DNA of 64,000 bases from an uncultured Planococcus sp. (GCA_947502505.1 CANNAE010000010.1:1-64000), one strand, 5' to 3'. Shown: positions 1 to 10,755, counted from the first letter of the stretch. Notes: generated from the letters alone by a model not told the origin. Numbers and translations: made by a program.

Positions 1-77
<77 letters not shown>

Positions 78-86
78 TACAAGTAG

Positions 87-126
87 AAAGGCCGTTACCG
101 GTTCATTCCGGTAATGGCCTTTTTTG
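87..126 (+). terminator. rRNA operon terminator
   Basis: An inverted repeat (AAAGGCC with TTACCGG, answered by CCGGTAA and GGCCTTT) is followed by a T run. It is a canonical intrinsic terminator placed ten bases after the 5S gene. Confidence 0.93.
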
Positions 127-192
127 TATTTATAATTTGAAAAAGGATTGAAGATATAATATAAAGGGAAAAAAGAACTGAGGTGAAGACTT

Positions 193-438
193 ATGAAAGC
201 TGGTTTCTATGAAGTAAAAACAGTCGATAAAAGAACGGCGTTATTAGTCTCATTGAAAGATTCTACTGAACAATATACTTATCCTGTTGAAGATTTTACT
301 CATGATGTAAATAGAGGGGATATAGTAGAGGTTTGGCAAGAGGGGATGCGCTGGAGAACTAAATACGTTGAAGAAAAAACCCGTTCTGTATCTAGCCATA
401 CTAAGGACTTTGTGAAACGGATGATGGATCAAGAATGA
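193..438 (+). CDS. small protein of unknown function (81 aa)
   Basis: This 81-residue protein is not recognised with confidence. It has no signal peptide, membrane segment or cysteine. The first half is beta-rich with alternating hydrophobics and contains RGDIVEV, a pattern seen in small barrel-like or DUF3006-like proteins; that similarity is only an impression. The C-terminus is basic. A GAGGTG ribosome binding site sits eight bases before the ATG, a TATAAT -10 lies at 155-160, and a terminator follows directly, so it is probably a stand-alone transcription unit between the rRNA operon and ctsR. Confidence 0.7.
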   Translation: MKAGFYEVKTVDKRTALLVSLKDSTEQYTYPVEDFTHDVNRGDIVEVWQEGMRWRTKYVEEKTRSVSSHTKDFVKRMMDQE

Positions 439-441
439 GGG

Positions 442-470
442 GTCTCGGGAAATTTCACCCGAGACTTTTT
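442..470 (+). terminator. terminator after the small unknown gene
   Basis: GTCTCGGG and CCCGAGAC form a perfect 8-bp stem with an 8-base loop, followed by TTTTT. It separates the small gene from the ctsR operon. Confidence 0.93.
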
Positions 471-488
471 CTATCTCAAACTAAGTAT

Positions 489-517
489 TTGATATCCGTA
501 AAACGCTTATGTATAAT
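489..517 (+). promoter_or_regulatory. sigma-A promoter of the ctsR operon
   Basis: TTGATA (489-494) and TATAAT (512-517) are separated by 17 bases. The CtsR operator begins three bases after the -10, so repressor binding would cover the transcription start. Confidence 0.9.
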
Positions 518-519
518 TA

Positions 520-536
520 AGTCAAATATAGTCAAA
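520..536 (+). promoter_or_regulatory. CtsR operator (heptad direct repeat)
   Basis: The sequence AGTCAAATATAGTCAAA matches the known CtsR operator, a GTCAAA-type heptad repeated in tandem with a three-base spacer. A third partial repeat (GTCA) follows. Its position over the start of transcription fits autoregulation of ctsR-mcsA-mcsB-clpC by heat and protein stress. Confidence 0.93.
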
Positions 537-577
537 GTCAATTATTAGCGCATTTACACGCTAAAGAGGTGAAAGCG

Positions 578-1063
578 ATGCGGAATATTTCAGACATAAT
601 TGAAGGTTATTTAAAAGAGATTATAGAAATAAGCGGTAAGGATCATATTGAGATTAAACGAAGTGAGGTAGCTGAAAAATTTCAATGTGTTCCCTCCCAG
701 ATTAATTATGTGATAAATACTAGATTTACCTCCGATCGTGGGTACTTAGTTGAAAGCAAGCGGGGTGGAGGCGGATATATTCGTATCCGGAAAGTACGTC
801 TTCATAAAAAGTCAGACTTAATTGCTCAAATTATAAGCCGTCTTGAAGCCGGTGCTTCCCAAACGATGGCGGAAGATATTGTGTGGAGACTTTTAAGCGA
901 AGAAGTTATATCAAAACGTGAAGCCAAATTGATATTGAGTGCCGTGGATCGTTCTACTCTCGGACTGCCTCTTCCTATACGAGATGAAGTGCGAGCGCGA
1001 ATTCTAGTAGCGATGCTATTTACTATTCAATATGAGTCGAACGGGCAAGGAGTGATCAAGTGA
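578..1063 (+). CDS. ctsR: transcriptional repressor CtsR
   Basis: Class III heat-shock repressor, 161 aa, the usual length. The N-terminal winged helix-turn-helix spans about residues 25-70. It includes the glycine-rich loop RGGGGYI (R62-I68), which senses temperature in the family. The C-terminal dimerisation domain includes SKREAKL. The ATG at 578 is chosen because AAAGAGG lies nine bases upstream; the in-frame GTG at 569 abuts that site and is unlikely. It is the first gene of a four-gene operon and overlaps mcsA by four bases. A matching CtsR operator lies in its own promoter. Confidence 0.97.
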   Translation: MRNISDIIEGYLKEIIEISGKDHIEIKRSEVAEKFQCVPSQINYVINTRFTSDRGYLVESKRGGGGYIRIRKVRLHKKSDLIAQIISRLEAGASQTMAEDIVWRLLSEEVISKREAKLILSAVDRSTLGLPLPIRDEVRARILVAMLFTIQYESNGQGVIK

Positions 1064-1593
1064 TTTGTGAACAATGTGGGGAACGGCCGGCTACAGTTAT
1101 CGTGAAGGAAAATCAGCAGGGCCATTTGACAGAAAAGCATCTTTGCCATGTTTGTGCAGCGGAAAATCATAATATCAGTTTTGCTTTCGATCAAGACCCA
1201 ATGGCGATTCATAATTTATTAGCTAATTGGTTTCCGAAGCAGAAAGCTACTGTGAGTCCTGTACGGAAAGAAGTTCCGACTTGCCCATCATGTGGGTTTA
1301 CTTTCCAAAAGTTCTTGAGTCTCGGTAAGTTTGGCTGCGCTGAGTGTTATAGCACTTTTTCTCCACAGCTAATTGAGATTTTAAAACGGGTGCAGAATGG
1401 AAATACAGAACACACCGGAAAAATTCCGGCTTCTTATGGAACGACATTGAAAATCAAAAAGGAAATTGAAGAATTGAGAAAGCAAATGCAAGCTGCGATA
1501 CAAGATGAGAATTTTGAAGAAGCTGCAAGGCTACGCGATCACGTGAAGCTCTTGAATGAAAAGCTTGAAGGAGGTGGGGACGTTGGCGATTGA
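1060..1593 (+). CDS. mcsA: McsA, zinc-binding activator of the McsB arginine kinase
   Basis: Protein of 177 aa with four CxxC pairs, at C3/C6, C29/C32, C75/C78 and C93/C96. They form two zinc-binding modules. A C-terminal UVR-type coiled segment spans about residues 135-172 (FEEAARLRD). In the family McsA activates McsB and helps target aggregated or arginine-phosphorylated proteins to ClpCP. It starts with GTG, overlapping the ctsR stop, behind AAGGAG. The C-terminal end overlaps the mcsB start. Confidence 0.96.
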   Translation: MICEQCGERPATVIVKENQQGHLTEKHLCHVCAAENHNISFAFDQDPMAIHNLLANWFPKQKATVSPVRKEVPTCPSCGFTFQKFLSLGKFGCAECYSTFSPQLIEILKRVQNGNTEHTGKIPASYGTTLKIKKEIEELRKQMQAAIQDENFEEAARLRDHVKLLNEKLEGGGDVGD

Positions 1594-2674
1594 CCGTTTC
1601 CTTCAACCCCGTGCGAGCAGTTGGATGGCTAATAATGGCGAGCATGTTGATATAGCGATGAGTACGAGAATCCGGCTTGCACGAAATTTGGAAGAGTTTA
1701 AATTTCCTTATGCGTTTTCTGAAGATGAAGCGCTGAAAGTCGATAAAGCCATTTCTTCGGTTCTAGTCGATAAAGGAAAAGAATTCGGATATGATTTCAC
1801 TCACATCAGTGTGGAAGAGCTGAATGACCTGCAGCGTGAAGTGTTGGTGGAAAAACATTTAATCAGCCCTTATTTAGCGAATAGCCAGCATTCCAGTGCA
1901 GTATTATTATCAGATGAAGAAGAACTCAGCGTCATGATCAATGAAGAAGACCATATGCGGATTCAAAGTTTGCAGTCGGGATTTCATTTGCAAGAAGCAT
2001 ACGATATAGCGAATAAAATGGATTCGCTTTTAGAAGAACACCTTTCTTATGCTTTTCATGAAAAATTTGGGTATTTGACTAGTTGTCCGACCAATACAGG
2101 TACTGGCATGCGTGCTTCTGTTATGCTTCATTTGCCTGCCTTGACCATGTCCCATCAAATCAACCGCATCATCCCGGCTATATCCCGTCTGGGGATGGTT
2201 GTCAGAGGCATTTATGGAGAAGGAAGTGAAGCGCTTGGGAATGTGTACCAGATTTCCAATCAAGTGACGCTAGGGAAATCAGAGTATGAAATTTTGCAGG
2301 ATTTGCAGAACATGACCGAGCAAATTATTGAACAGGAACGGCGAGCGAGGGAAGCGTTGAATTCTAATTCTCCGCTGCTCTTGGAGGATAAGGTTTACCG
2401 GTCGTTAGGCGTGTTGACTCATGCCCGGCTGTTGAATACAGAAGAAGCCGCCACTTGTTTATCAGATGTCAGACTTGGTATCGATCTTCATTTGATTACA
2501 GATGTGGACATGTCGATACTAAATGAATTAATGGTCTTTATGCAGCCTGCTTTTTTACAGCAGTATGCAGGTAGGCCATTGGAAGCGAAGGAACGGGATC
2601 TTGCCCGGGCGAAATTGTTCCGGGAGAGATTAGCTGATAACGGGATAAATACAAAAGGAGAGGATTTTGCATGA
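1583..2674 (+). CDS. mcsB: protein arginine kinase McsB
   Basis: McsB phosphorylates arginines on misfolded proteins, marking them for ClpC-ClpP. The 363-aa protein has a guanidino-kinase phosphotransferase domain with [11 protein letters not shown] around C168, an acidic NEED near residue 120, and nucleotide-binding arginines (TRIRLARN). The RDLARA motif at 338-343 matches the family's RDxxRA phosphoarginine allosteric site. The chosen TTG at 1583 has AGGAGG eight bases upstream and overlaps mcsA. An ATG at 1556 gives nine extra residues but has no ribosome binding site. Confidence 0.95.
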   Translation: MAIDRFLQPRASSWMANNGEHVDIAMSTRIRLARNLEEFKFPYAFSEDEALKVDKAISSVLVDKGKEFGYDFTHISVEELNDLQREVLVEKHLISPYLANSQHSSAVLLSDEEELSVMINEEDHMRIQSLQSGFHLQEAYDIANKMDSLLEEHLSYAFHEKFGYLTSCPTNTGTGMRASVMLHLPALTMSHQINRIIPAISRLGMVVRGIYGEGSEALGNVYQISNQVTLGKSEYEILQDLQNMTEQIIEQERRAREALNSNSPLLLEDKVYRSLGVLTHARLLNTEEAATCLSDVRLGIDLHLITDVDMSILNELMVFMQPAFLQQYAGRPLEAKERDLARAKLFRERLADNGINTKGEDFA

Positions 2675-5115
2675 TGTTCAACCGATTTACACAACGCGCA
2701 CAAAAAGTTCTTCAATTAGCCCAAGAAGAGGCAATCCGCATGAAGCACGAATCGATCGGGACTGAGCACATTCTGCTTGGTTTGATCCGAGAAGGCGGCG
2801 GAATCGCTGCAAAGGCTCTTGAAGCGATTGAAGTGAATACGCAATTGATCGAAGATGGAGTTAAAGAATTAGTCGGAGTCGGAGAAAAGGATGTCGGCCC
2901 GATTGTTCACTATACACCGCGAGCTAAAAAGGTAATTGAGCTCTCTGTTGATGAATCCCGTAAGCTTGGCCATTCCTATATCGGAACCGAGCATTTACTG
3001 CTTGCGCTTATCCGTGAAGGAGAAGGCGTCGCTGCACGTGTACTCGGAAATGCCGGGGTCAGCTTGAACAAAGCACGCCAGCAAGTATTGCAGCTGCTTG
3101 GCAGCAACGAGCAAGCATCGACTGGCACAAGCCCGAATGCTTCGGCCAATACGCCGACTTTGGACGGTCTGGCACGTGATTTGACACAAGTCGCGCGTGA
3201 AGGCAGCTTGGATCCGGTCATCGGGCGCAGCGACGAAATCACGCGTGTGATTGAAGTCTTGAGCCGCAGAACGAAAAACAACCCGGTATTGATCGGGGAG
3301 CCTGGCGTCGGTAAAACGGCGATTGCAGAAGGGCTTGCGCAACAGATTGTTAACAATGAAATTCCAGAAACATTGCGCGATAAACGCGTGATGGTGCTTG
3401 ATATGGGAACAGTCGTCGCCGGAACGAAATACCGCGGTGAATTTGAAGACCGTTTGAAAAAGGTAATGGATGAAATTCGCCAAGCGGGCAATGTCATCCT
3501 CTTCATCGATGAGCTTCATACATTAATCGGGGCTGGCGGTGCTGAAGGCGCGATTGATGCTTCAAACATCTTGAAACCATCGCTTGCACGCGGTGAACTG
3601 CAGTGCATCGGTGCAACAACATTGGACGAGTACCGCAAATACATCGAAAAAGATGCAGCGCTTGAGCGCCGTTTCCAACCGATCCAAGTGGATGAACCGA
3701 CAGTCGAAGAATCCATTGAGATCATCAAAGGATTGCGCGACCGTTATGAGGCGCATCATCGTGTGAAAATTACCGATGAAGCGATTGTTGCGGCAGCTAA
3801 AATGTCTGACCGTTACATTTCAGACCGTTTCTTGCCGGATAAAGCGATCGATTTGATTGATGAAGCCGGTTCGAAAGTACGCTTGCGTTCGTATACGACT
3901 CCACCTGATTTGAAGGAGCTTGAAGCCCGCCTTGAGGCTGCCCGTTCTGAAAAGAATGAAGCAGTGCAGAGCCAGGAATTCGAAAAAGCGGCTTCTCTTC
4001 GCGATGCCGAGCAGAAATTGAAAGATGAGCTCGACCAGACGAAGAAAGAATGGAAAGAAAAACAAGGGAAAGAAGAATCTGAAGTAACAGTAGAAGATAT
4101 CGCCAAAGTCGTCTCCATGTGGACAGGCGTGCCGGTATCGAGATTGGCGCAAACAGAATCCGATAAATTGCTTAATTTGGAGCAGATTCTCCATAGCCGT
4201 GTGATCGGCCAGGATGAAGCAGTGACGTCGATTTCAAAAGCCATCCGCCGTGCGCGTGCCGGGTTGAAAGATCCGAAACGCCCAATTGGCTCGTTCATCT
4301 TCCTAGGGCCTACAGGTGTCGGGAAAACAGAACTTGCGAAAGCTTTGGCCGAGTCAATGTTCGGGGATGAAGATGCCATGATCCGTATCGACATGTCCGA
4401 GTATATGGAACGCCATACGACTTCTCGCCTTGTCGGTTCGCCTCCGGGCTATGTCGGCTATGAAGAGGGCGGCCAATTGACAGAGAAAGTCCGCAGAAAA
4501 CCGTATTCAGTGGTCTTGCTTGATGAAATCGAGAAAGCGCACCCTGAAGTTTTCAATATTCTTCTGCAAGTGCTTGAAGATGGCCATTTGACCGATTCGA
4601 AAGGCCGCCGTGTCGATTTCCGCAATACGGTGATCATCATGACATCAAACGTCGGTGCCCAGGAATTGAAATACAATAAATATGTTGGTTTCAACTTGGA
4701 AGATTCGAAAACAGATTATAAGGACATGAAGGGCAAGATGCTTGCGGAATTGAAGAAAGCGTTCCGTCCGGAATTCTTGAACCGTGTCGATGACATGATC
4801 GTCTTCCATTCACTTGAAAAGAACGATTTGCGCAAGATTGTCGAGCTGATGACGCAGCAATTGACAGCCCGTTTGAAAGAACAGGACATCGATTTGGAGC
4901 TGACAGAAGCAGCGCTTGATAAAATTGCCAAAGAGGGGTATGATCCGGAATACGGAGCACGTCCTTTGCGCCGCTCACTTCAAAAATATGTCGAAGACCG
5001 TTTGTCTGAAGAGTTGCTGAAAGGTACAGCGATCGCTGGGCAAAGAATCATCTTCGATGTACAGGACGAAGAATTCATCGTCCGTACCAATGAAGAAGCC
5101 GTGAAGAAATCGTAA
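2671..5115 (+). CDS. clpC: ATP-dependent Clp protease ATP-binding subunit ClpC
   Basis: AAA+ unfoldase of 814 aa. Two N-terminal Clp repeats (about 1-145) bind adaptors. The first ATPase domain has GEPGVGKT near 209 and Walker B LFIDE. A UVR-like middle segment with FEKAASLRD lies near 435. The second ATPase domain has GPTGVGKTE near 548, followed by the C-terminal D2-small domain. It works with ClpP and with McsA/McsB adaptors encoded upstream. The start overlaps the mcsB stop (ATGATG), so translation is coupled. A terminator follows, closing the CtsR-controlled operon. Confidence 0.98.
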   Translation: MMFNRFTQRAQKVLQLAQEEAIRMKHESIGTEHILLGLIREGGGIAAKALEAIEVNTQLIEDGVKELVGVGEKDVGPIVHYTPRAKKVIELSVDESRKLGHSYIGTEHLLLALIREGEGVAARVLGNAGVSLNKARQQVLQLLGSNEQASTGTSPNASANTPTLDGLARDLTQVAREGSLDPVIGRSDEITRVIEVLSRRTKNNPVLIGEPGVGKTAIAEGLAQQIVNNEIPETLRDKRVMVLDMGTVVAGTKYRGEFEDRLKKVMDEIRQAGNVILFIDELHTLIGAGGAEGAIDASNILKPSLARGELQCIGATTLDEYRKYIEKDAALERRFQPIQVDEPTVEESIEIIKGLRDRYEAHHRVKITDEAIVAAAKMSDRYISDRFLPDKAIDLIDEAGSKVRLRSYTTPPDLKELEARLEAARSEKNEAVQSQEFEKAASLRDAEQKLKDELDQTKKEWKEKQGKEESEVTVEDIAKVVSMWTGVPVSRLAQTESDKLLNLEQILHSRVIGQDEAVTSISKAIRRARAGLKDPKRPIGSFIFLGPTGVGKTELAKALAESMFGDEDAMIRIDMSEYMERHTTSRLVGSPPGYVGYEEGGQLTEKVRRKPYSVVLLDEIEKAHPEVFNILLQVLEDGHLTDSKGRRVDFRNTVIIMTSNVGAQELKYNKYVGFNLEDSKTDYKDMKGKMLAELKKAFRPEFLNRVDDMIVFHSLEKNDLRKIVELMTQQLTARLKEQDIDLELTEAALDKIAKEGYDPEYGARPLRRSLQKYVEDRLSEELLKGTAIAGQRIIFDVQDEEFIVRTNEEAVKKS

Positions 5116-5124
5116 CGATATCCC

Positions 5125-5156
5125 GCCCGCCGGATATGTCTCCGGCGGGCTTTTTC
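5125..5156 (+). terminator. terminator of the ctsR-clpC operon
   Basis: GCCCGCCGG and CCGGCGGGC form a perfect 9-bp stem with an 8-base loop followed by TTTTT. Confidence 0.94.
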
Positions 5157-5175
5157 TATTATATAGGAGGTAATT

Positions 5176-6558
5176 ATGGCGAAGAAAAAAACAAAGTTCA
5201 TCTGCCAATCCTGCGGTTATGAGTCTGCAAAATGGATGGGAAAATGTCCAGGTTGTGCAGCGTGGAATACCATGACAGAAGAAAAAGAAGTGGCAGCACC
5301 GAAAGGCACAAGGGGCGCATTCCAGCATAGCGCGCCTCAAATCGCCCAAAAAGCGACACCAATCAATTCTATTGAAACAAAAGAAGAGCCGCGGACGAAA
5401 ACGGAAATGGAAGAATTGAACCGTGTCCTTGGCGGCGGTATTGTTTCCGGTTCGCTTGTATTGATCGGCGGTGACCCAGGGATCGGGAAGTCCACCTTGC
5501 TCCTGCAGGTATCCGCGCTGCTTGCGAAAGCGGGCAAAAAAGTATTGTACATTTCCGGGGAGGAATCCATCCGCCAGACGAAAATGCGGGCAGAGCGGCT
5601 AGATGCGGTTTCAGGCGATTTATTGATTTTTGCGGAAACCAATTTAGAGCTGATCCATCACACGATTGAAGAAGTAGAGCCGGATTTCGTGATTGTTGAT
5701 TCAATTCAGACGGTCTATCACCCGGAAGTGACGTCTGCGCCCGGCAGTGTGACGCAAGTGCGCGAGAGCACGGCCGAATTGATGCGGGTGGCGAAAACCA
5801 AGAATATCGCGATTTTCCTCGTCGGCCACGTGACGAAAGAAGGGCAAATCGCCGGACCGCGTATTTTGGAACATATGGTGGATACAGTGTTGTATTTTGA
5901 AGGGGAACGCCACCATACGTACCGCATCTTGCGCAGTGTTAAAAACCGCTTTGGTTCGACCAATGAAATTGCGATTTTTGAAATGCTGCAAGGCGGGCTA
6001 AAGGAAGTCTTGAATCCGTCCGAGCTGTTCTTGCAGGAACGTTCGAGCGGGACGGCAGGGTCGACGGTAGTTGCTTCGATGGAAGGGACACGGCCGATTT
6101 TGGTGGAGATTCAGGCCTTGGTCACGCCATCGAGCTTTAATTATCCAAAGCGCATGGCGACAGGAATTGACCAGAACCGGGTATCGTTATTGATGGCGGT
6201 GCTTGAGAAGCGGGTCGGCTTGATGCTGCAGTCACAAGATGCTTATATTAAAGTCGCAGGCGGCGTCAAACTGGATGAACCGGCAATCGACCTTGCCGTA
6301 CTTGCAAGCATCGTGTCAAGCTTCCGGGATATCGCGCCGAAAGTGGATGATTGCATCATCGGCGAAGTCGGGCTGACTGGAGAAGTGCGGCGGGTGTCGC
6401 GCATCGAGCAGCGCGTGCAGGAAGCGGCGAAGCTTGGTTTTAAACGCGCGATCATTCCCAAATCGAATATGGGCGGCTGGGATTTTCCGGAAGGAATACG
6501 CGTCGTGGGTGTTGAAACTATAAACGAAGCGCTGAAGGAATTATTCCCACAACAATGA
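5176..6558 (+). CDS. radA: DNA repair protein RadA
   Basis: RecA-like helicase involved in branch migration during recombinational repair, 460 aa. An N-terminal zinc finger (CQSCGY, then CPGC) precedes a RecA-type ATPase with Walker [11 protein letters not shown] near residue 97. The RadA-specific KNRFG motif is near 256. A C-terminal Lon-protease-like domain (about 290-455) completes it. An AGGAGG site lies before the ATG. In B. subtilis disA follows radA; here disA is absent and a PIN/TRAM gene follows instead. Confidence 0.97.
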   Translation: MAKKKTKFICQSCGYESAKWMGKCPGCAAWNTMTEEKEVAAPKGTRGAFQHSAPQIAQKATPINSIETKEEPRTKTEMEELNRVLGGGIVSGSLVLIGGDPGIGKSTLLLQVSALLAKAGKKVLYISGEESIRQTKMRAERLDAVSGDLLIFAETNLELIHHTIEEVEPDFVIVDSIQTVYHPEVTSAPGSVTQVRESTAELMRVAKTKNIAIFLVGHVTKEGQIAGPRILEHMVDTVLYFEGERHHTYRILRSVKNRFGSTNEIAIFEMLQGGLKEVLNPSELFLQERSSGTAGSTVVASMEGTRPILVEIQALVTPSSFNYPKRMATGIDQNRVSLLMAVLEKRVGLMLQSQDAYIKVAGGVKLDEPAIDLAVLASIVSSFRDIAPKVDDCIIGEVGLTGEVRRVSRIEQRVQEAAKLGFKRAIIPKSNMGGWDFPEGIRVVGVETINEALKELFPQQ

Positions 6559-6581
6559 GGGGCAGCAATGCCTCTTTTTTC
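6557..6581 (+). terminator. probable terminator after radA
   Basis: GAG plus GGCA, loop GCAA, TGCC plus CTC form a short stem with one bulged G, followed by six T. It overlaps the radA stop codon. A TATAAT at 6631-6636 could be the -10 of the next unit, but its -35 is weak. Confidence 0.7.
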
Positions 6582-6660
6582 TATTTACGGGAGAGTAAGG
6601 CTATGCAGAGAGTTTCATAAATAAAACGTGTATAATATCAAGGAGAAGGAGGTGTGATGG

Positions 6661-7761
6661 ATGCTTCGAAAAATTATTCAGCTTTTATTTTTATTAATCG
6701 GCGCTACGGTTGGAATTTTGTTTTTGCCATATGCTTTTGAACTTATTTCTATCTCTAATAATTTTTGGATCAACAACCCCTATGTAGCTGCAATTATCGG
6801 TGCTGCGATTTTTTATGTATTGTCATTGCTATTCGTCGATTCGATTGTCCATTTCATGAAATGGATGGAGGGCAAATTGCTTCATGCCCCGACGGCGGAT
6901 TTGTTGTTCGGCACGCTTGGGATGATCATCGGCTTGGTGGTCGCCTTTTTGGTCGGCTTCGCTTTAAATACAATTGATGTGCCGTTAATCGCTACAGTGG
7001 CACCCATTATTTTATCGGTGGTCTTGGGTTATTTAGGTTTCCAGGTCGGCTTTCAAAAACGGGATGAACTGATGGGGATGCTCACACCTGCCAAGCAGCC
7101 AAGCGTGAAAAAGCCGGAAGACGAACCGGTGGAAAAACCGGCCTATAAGCTGCTCGATACGAGTGTAATCATCGATGGGCGCATTGCGGATATTTCAGAG
7201 ACCGGATTCATGGAAGGGACGTTTGTCGTGCCGCAATTTGTGATCGCTGAGCTTCAGCATATTGCGGATTCATCTGATACCTTAAAGCGCACGCGCGGCA
7301 GGCGGGGGCTTGATATTTTGAAACGACTGCAGACAGAGCGCGTCGGCGCGATCATGATCACGGAAGAAGATTTCGGCGATGCTGCTGAAGTCGATATGAA
7401 ATTAATGCGCGCAGCCCAGAAAATGGGCGGGAAAGTCGTGACCAATGATTTTAATTTGAATAAAGTGTGCGAACTCCACAATGTGCCGGTGTTGAATATC
7501 AATGACCTGGCCAATGCGGTAAAGCCGGTGGTCATACCGGGTGAAGAGATGCATGTAGTCGTCATCAAAGACGGCAAAGAGCAAAATCAAGGAGTGGCGT
7601 ATTTGGATGATGGCACGATGATCGTCATCGAGGAAGGCAAAGGCCATATCGGCGAGGCGATCGACGTTGTCGTGACGAGCGTATTGCAGACTTCTGCCGG
7701 TCGGATGATTTTTGCCAAACCTAAAGGGCTCGCCGTGAAGAAAAATGGATCAAAAAAATAA
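6661..7761 (+). CDS. yacL: PIN/TRAM domain membrane protein (YacL family)
   Basis: Membrane protein of 366 aa with four hydrophobic segments in the first 135 residues. These are followed by a PIN nuclease-fold domain beginning LLDTSVIIDGRIADI near 162, with later acidic residues (EEDFGDAAEVD, NDFN). A C-terminal TRAM domain (about 285-345) probably binds RNA. The natural substrate of this family is not firmly established. AAGGAGGTG precedes the ATG. It lies between radA and ispD as in Bacilli, but directly after radA because disA is missing. Confidence 0.92.
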   Translation: MLRKIIQLLFLLIGATVGILFLPYAFELISISNNFWINNPYVAAIIGAAIFYVLSLLFVDSIVHFMKWMEGKLLHAPTADLLFGTLGMIIGLVVAFLVGFALNTIDVPLIATVAPIILSVVLGYLGFQVGFQKRDELMGMLTPAKQPSVKKPEDEPVEKPAYKLLDTSVIIDGRIADISETGFMEGTFVVPQFVIAELQHIADSSDTLKRTRGRRGLDILKRLQTERVGAIMITEEDFGDAAEVDMKLMRAAQKMGGKVVTNDFNLNKVCELHNVPVLNINDLANAVKPVVIPGEEMHVVVIKDGKEQNQGVAYLDDGTMIVIEEGKGHIGEAIDVVVTSVLQTSAGRMIFAKPKGLAVKKNGSKK

Positions 7762-7773
7762 AGGATGTCTATC

Positions 7774-8469
7774 ATGAAATATACTGTCGTACTGCCTGCT
7801 GCCGGCAGCGGAAAACGAATGAAAGCCGAACGCAATAAGTTATTGCTGGAGCTTTCGGGCAAGCCGATCTTCATTTATACATTGGAAGTGTTTGATAAAG
7901 ACCCGCATTGCGAGGGCATGTGGCTTGCGGTCAAAGAAGAAGAACGCCAGCTGATCGAGGAGTATGTCGAGCGCTATGCAATCAAGAAAGTCAAAGGCTA
8001 TGCAACCGGTGGGGCAGAGCGCCAAGATAGCGTGCGCGCGGGCCTGGAGTTGGCTGGGCAATCTGCAGTCGTGCTTGTGCATGATGCTGCGCGCCCGTTC
8101 ATTAGCCCGGCGGTCATCAGCGAATTGGTGGAGCGGGCAAGCGAATCGGGTGCTGCAATTGCCGGAGTCCCGGTAAAAGACACCATCAAAAAAGTGCGTG
8201 AAGCCGTCATTACGGAAACGGTTGACCGTGCGGAGCTGTGGATGATCCAGACGCCCCAAGCCTTCCGTTACGAGCTGTTGTTGGAAGCGGCGCACCGTGC
8301 AAAAGCCGACGGGTTCCTCGGGACGGACGAGGCGATGCTTGTCGAGCGCATGGGGCATCCGGTGCAAGTTGTGGAAAGCACGTATGAAAACGTCAAGATG
8401 ACCACGCCAGATGATTTAATTTATGGAAAAGCGATTCTTGCGAGTCGATTACAGGAGGAACAATCATGA
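7774..8469 (+). CDS. ispD: 2-C-methyl-D-erythritol 4-phosphate cytidylyltransferase
   Basis: Third step of the MEP isoprenoid pathway: CTP plus MEP gives CDP-ME. The 231-aa protein shows the nucleotide-binding loop [15 protein letters not shown] at residues 8-22, the HDAARPF motif and the DTIKK segment. The ATG at 7774 is preferred over the ATG at 7765 because AAAGGA lies nine bases before it and family members begin at this point. The stop overlaps the ispF start (ATGA), so the two MEP-pathway genes are coupled. Confidence 0.96.
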   Translation: MKYTVVLPAAGSGKRMKAERNKLLLELSGKPIFIYTLEVFDKDPHCEGMWLAVKEEERQLIEEYVERYAIKKVKGYATGGAERQDSVRAGLELAGQSAVVLVHDAARPFISPAVISELVERASESGAAIAGVPVKDTIKKVREAVITETVDRAELWMIQTPQAFRYELLLEAAHRAKADGFLGTDEAMLVERMGHPVQVVESTYENVKMTTPDDLIYGKAILASRLQEEQS

Positions 8470-8966
8470 TACGAATTGGACAAGGATACGATGTGCATCA
8501 ATTGGCAGAAGGGCGCCCGTTTATTTTAGGCGGCGTTGAAATTGAACACGACCGGGGGCTTCTCGGCCATTCGGATGCGGACGTGCTATTGCACACCATT
8601 ACGGACGCAGCGCTTGGCGCAATCGGCGGGGGAGATATCGGCAAGCATTTTCCGGATACCGACCCGGAATTCAAAGATGCCGATTCGAAGAAATTGCTGA
8701 CGCATATTTGGGAATACGTAAAAGAGCAAGGCTATGAGCTTGGCAATGTCGATTGTACGGTCATTGCGCAAAAACCGAAGCTTGCGCCATATATCGAGCA
8801 AATGCGTGAATCCATCGCGGAGCTTTTGGAAGCGGATATTTCGCAAGTGAACGTGAAGGCGACAACTTCTGAGCATCTTGGATTTACGGGCCGTGAAGAA
8901 GGCATCGCTGCGCTCGCGGTGATTTTGTTGAATCAACGCCCGCTTTCACTGGACGTTCCGGAGTGA
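8466..8966 (+). CDS. ispF: 2-C-methyl-D-erythritol 2,4-cyclodiphosphate synthase
   Basis: Fifth step of the MEP pathway, converting CDP-ME 2-phosphate to MEcPP with release of CMP. The 166-aa length fits this homotrimeric family. Metal ligands D9, H11 (GYDVH) and H43 are present, as are the [10 protein letters not shown] and [10 protein letters not shown] motifs and a C-terminal [11 protein letters not shown] segment. AGGAGG precedes the ATG, which overlaps ispD by four bases. Confidence 0.97.
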   Translation: MIRIGQGYDVHQLAEGRPFILGGVEIEHDRGLLGHSDADVLLHTITDAALGAIGGGDIGKHFPDTDPEFKDADSKKLLTHIWEYVKEQGYELGNVDCTVIAQKPKLAPYIEQMRESIAELLEADISQVNVKATTSEHLGFTGREEGIAALAVILLNQRPLSLDVPE

Positions 8967-9008
8967 TAGAATAACTAAAGGATTAAGGCAATTTTAGGAG
9001 GAAATCAA

Positions 9009-10472
9009 ATGACACAAGAAACACGCGTACGCTATGCACCGAGCCCGACCGGACACTTACATATCGGCGGAGCCCGCACAGCGCTGTTTAACTATTTATA
9101 TGCACGCCACATGAACGGCAAATTCATCGTCCGCATCGAAGACACGGACACTGCGCGCAATATCGAGACGGGCATCATGTCCCAGATCGACAACTTGAAA
9201 TGGCTCGGCATCGAGCACGACGAGTCGATTGATGTGGGCGGCGAATACGGCCCGTACCGCCAGATGGAGCGTTTGGATATCTACAAGAAATACGCCGATG
9301 AGCTATTGGCGAAAGGCGATATCTACAAATGTTTCTGTACGCCGGATACGCTTGAGAAAGAACGCGAAGCCCAGCGCGCCTCTGGTGTGGCGGCTCCTCA
9401 GTACAGCGGCACATGCCGCAATTTGACGGCCGAAGAAGTCGCTGCAAAAGAAGCGGCAGGCGAGACGTATTCCCTTCGCATGAAAGTGCCAGCCGATATT
9501 ACGTATAAATTCGATGATATGGTGCGCGGCGAGATTTCATTTGAATCAAAAGATGTGGGCGACTGGGTCGTCGTAAAAACAAATGGCATCCCGACCTATA
9601 ACTTCGCAGTGGTCATCGATGATCATTTGATGAAGATCACTCACGTGTTCCGCGGAGAAGAGCATTTGTCGAACACGCCGAAACAGCAAATGGTTTACGA
9701 TTCGTTCGGCTGGGATCACCCAACTTATGGGCATATGACCTTGATCGTCAACGAAGATCGCAAAAAGCTATCGAAGCGTGACGAGTCGATCATCCAGTTC
9801 ATCTCCCAGTACAGAGACCTTGGCTATATTCCGGAAGCGCTGTTTAACTTCTTTGCGCTGCTCGGCTGGTCCCCGGAAGGCGAAGAAGAGATCTTCTCGA
9901 AAGAAGAATTGATCCGCATTTTCGACACCGAGCGTTTGTCCAAGTCGCCATCGATGTTCGATAAGCAAAAATTGACGTGGATGAACAACCAATACATCAA
10001 GCAAATGTCACTTGAGGAAGTCGTCGGCTTGGCATTGCCGCATCTGCAAAAAGCAGGCAAGCTGCCGCAGGAGTTGTCTGAAGAGCAAGCACAGTGGGCA
10101 GAGAAATTGATCGCCTTGTACCACGAGCAATTGAGCTTCGGCGCAGAAATCGTCGAGTTGTCCGATTTGTTCTTCACAGATGAGCTTCATTACGGCGAAG
10201 CCGAAAAAGAAGTGCTGAGCGGCGAACAGGTGCCGGAAGTCATGGCGGCTTTCAAGGAGCAATTGGCTTCTCTAGAAGCGTTCGAGCCGGCTGAGATCAA
10301 ATCTGCGATCAAAGCAGTGCAAAAAGCGACTGGCCATAAGGGCAAAAACCTCTTCATGCCGATCCGTGTCGTCACGACAGGGCAGACGCATGGCCCGGAA
10401 TTGCCGGATGCGATTTCGCTTCTTGGCAAAGAAAAAGCGATTGCGCGCGTCGGCCAATACGCAGGGGCATAA
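9009..10472 (+). CDS. gltX: glutamyl-tRNA synthetase
   Basis: Class I synthetase of 487 aa that charges tRNA-Glu, and in most Bacilli also tRNA-Gln before amidation. The HIGH-type signature [12 protein letters not shown] lies at residues 11-22. A KMSKS-type KLSKR lies near 252-256. The C-terminal anticodon-binding region is complete. A TTTTAGGAGG site precedes the ATG. It stands before the T-box-controlled cysE-cysS operon, as in B. subtilis. Confidence 0.97.
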   Translation: MTQETRVRYAPSPTGHLHIGGARTALFNYLYARHMNGKFIVRIEDTDTARNIETGIMSQIDNLKWLGIEHDESIDVGGEYGPYRQMERLDIYKKYADELLAKGDIYKCFCTPDTLEKEREAQRASGVAAPQYSGTCRNLTAEEVAAKEAAGETYSLRMKVPADITYKFDDMVRGEISFESKDVGDWVVVKTNGIPTYNFAVVIDDHLMKITHVFRGEEHLSNTPKQQMVYDSFGWDHPTYGHMTLIVNEDRKKLSKRDESIIQFISQYRDLGYIPEALFNFFALLGWSPEGEEEIFSKEELIRIFDTERLSKSPSMFDKQKLTWMNNQYIKQMSLEEVVGLALPHLQKAGKLPQELSEEQAQWAEKLIALYHEQLSFGAEIVELSDLFFTDELHYGEAEKEVLSGEQVPEVMAAFKEQLASLEAFEPAEIKSAIKAVQKATGHKGKNLFMPIRVVTTGQTHGPELPDAISLLGKEKAIARVGQYAGA

Positions 10473-10476
10473 AGTT

Positions 10477-10504
10477 TTGACTTATGCGCATAAGCGTGTA
10501 CAAT
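10477..10504 (+). promoter_or_regulatory. promoter of the cysE-cysS operon
   Basis: TTGACT (10477-10482) and TACAAT (10499-10504) with a 16-base spacer, directly after the gltX stop and before the T-box leader. Confidence 0.85.
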
Positions 10505-10511
10505 GAATTTA

Positions 10512-10755
10512 CCAATTACCAAAACGTTGACGGGAAGAAGTAAGGAAAGCATGCTCCAAAGAGAGGGTCATCATCGGCTGTAAGTGACCTGTGCCGCTGC
10601 GTTCCTGAAATGCCTCCCCGAGTGCTGAGTCGAATCAAGTAGACCAGACGTTTGCCTGCGTTAAAGGCTTCGAGAGAAAAGGGCACGCCCTTTTAATCAG
10701 AGTGGAACCGCGCGGGAAAGCGTCTCTGTCAAGCAATTGACAGGGGCGCTTTTTA
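10512..10755 (+). promoter_or_regulatory. T-box leader of cysE-cysS (tRNA-Cys sensing)
   Basis: A transcription-attenuating T-box RNA. It has stem I beginning GACGGGAAG, the AGAGAGGG stretch and the invariant T-box TGGAACCGCGCGGG (about 10703-10716). The factor-independent terminator is at 10719-10755 (AGCG..CTGTCAA / TTGACAG..CGCT then T run). A TGC codon at 10611-10613 sits in the position expected for the specifier and agrees with cysteine. Uncharged tRNA-Cys would favour the antiterminator and expression of serine acetyltransferase and CysS. Confidence 0.93.

Noticed and set aside
2976-3519. Long minus-strand open frames inside clpC
   Set aside because: They lie antisense to a perfectly conserved gene, have low-complexity Ser/Arg/Thr-rich translations and no ribosome binding site. 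They are codon-bias shadows.
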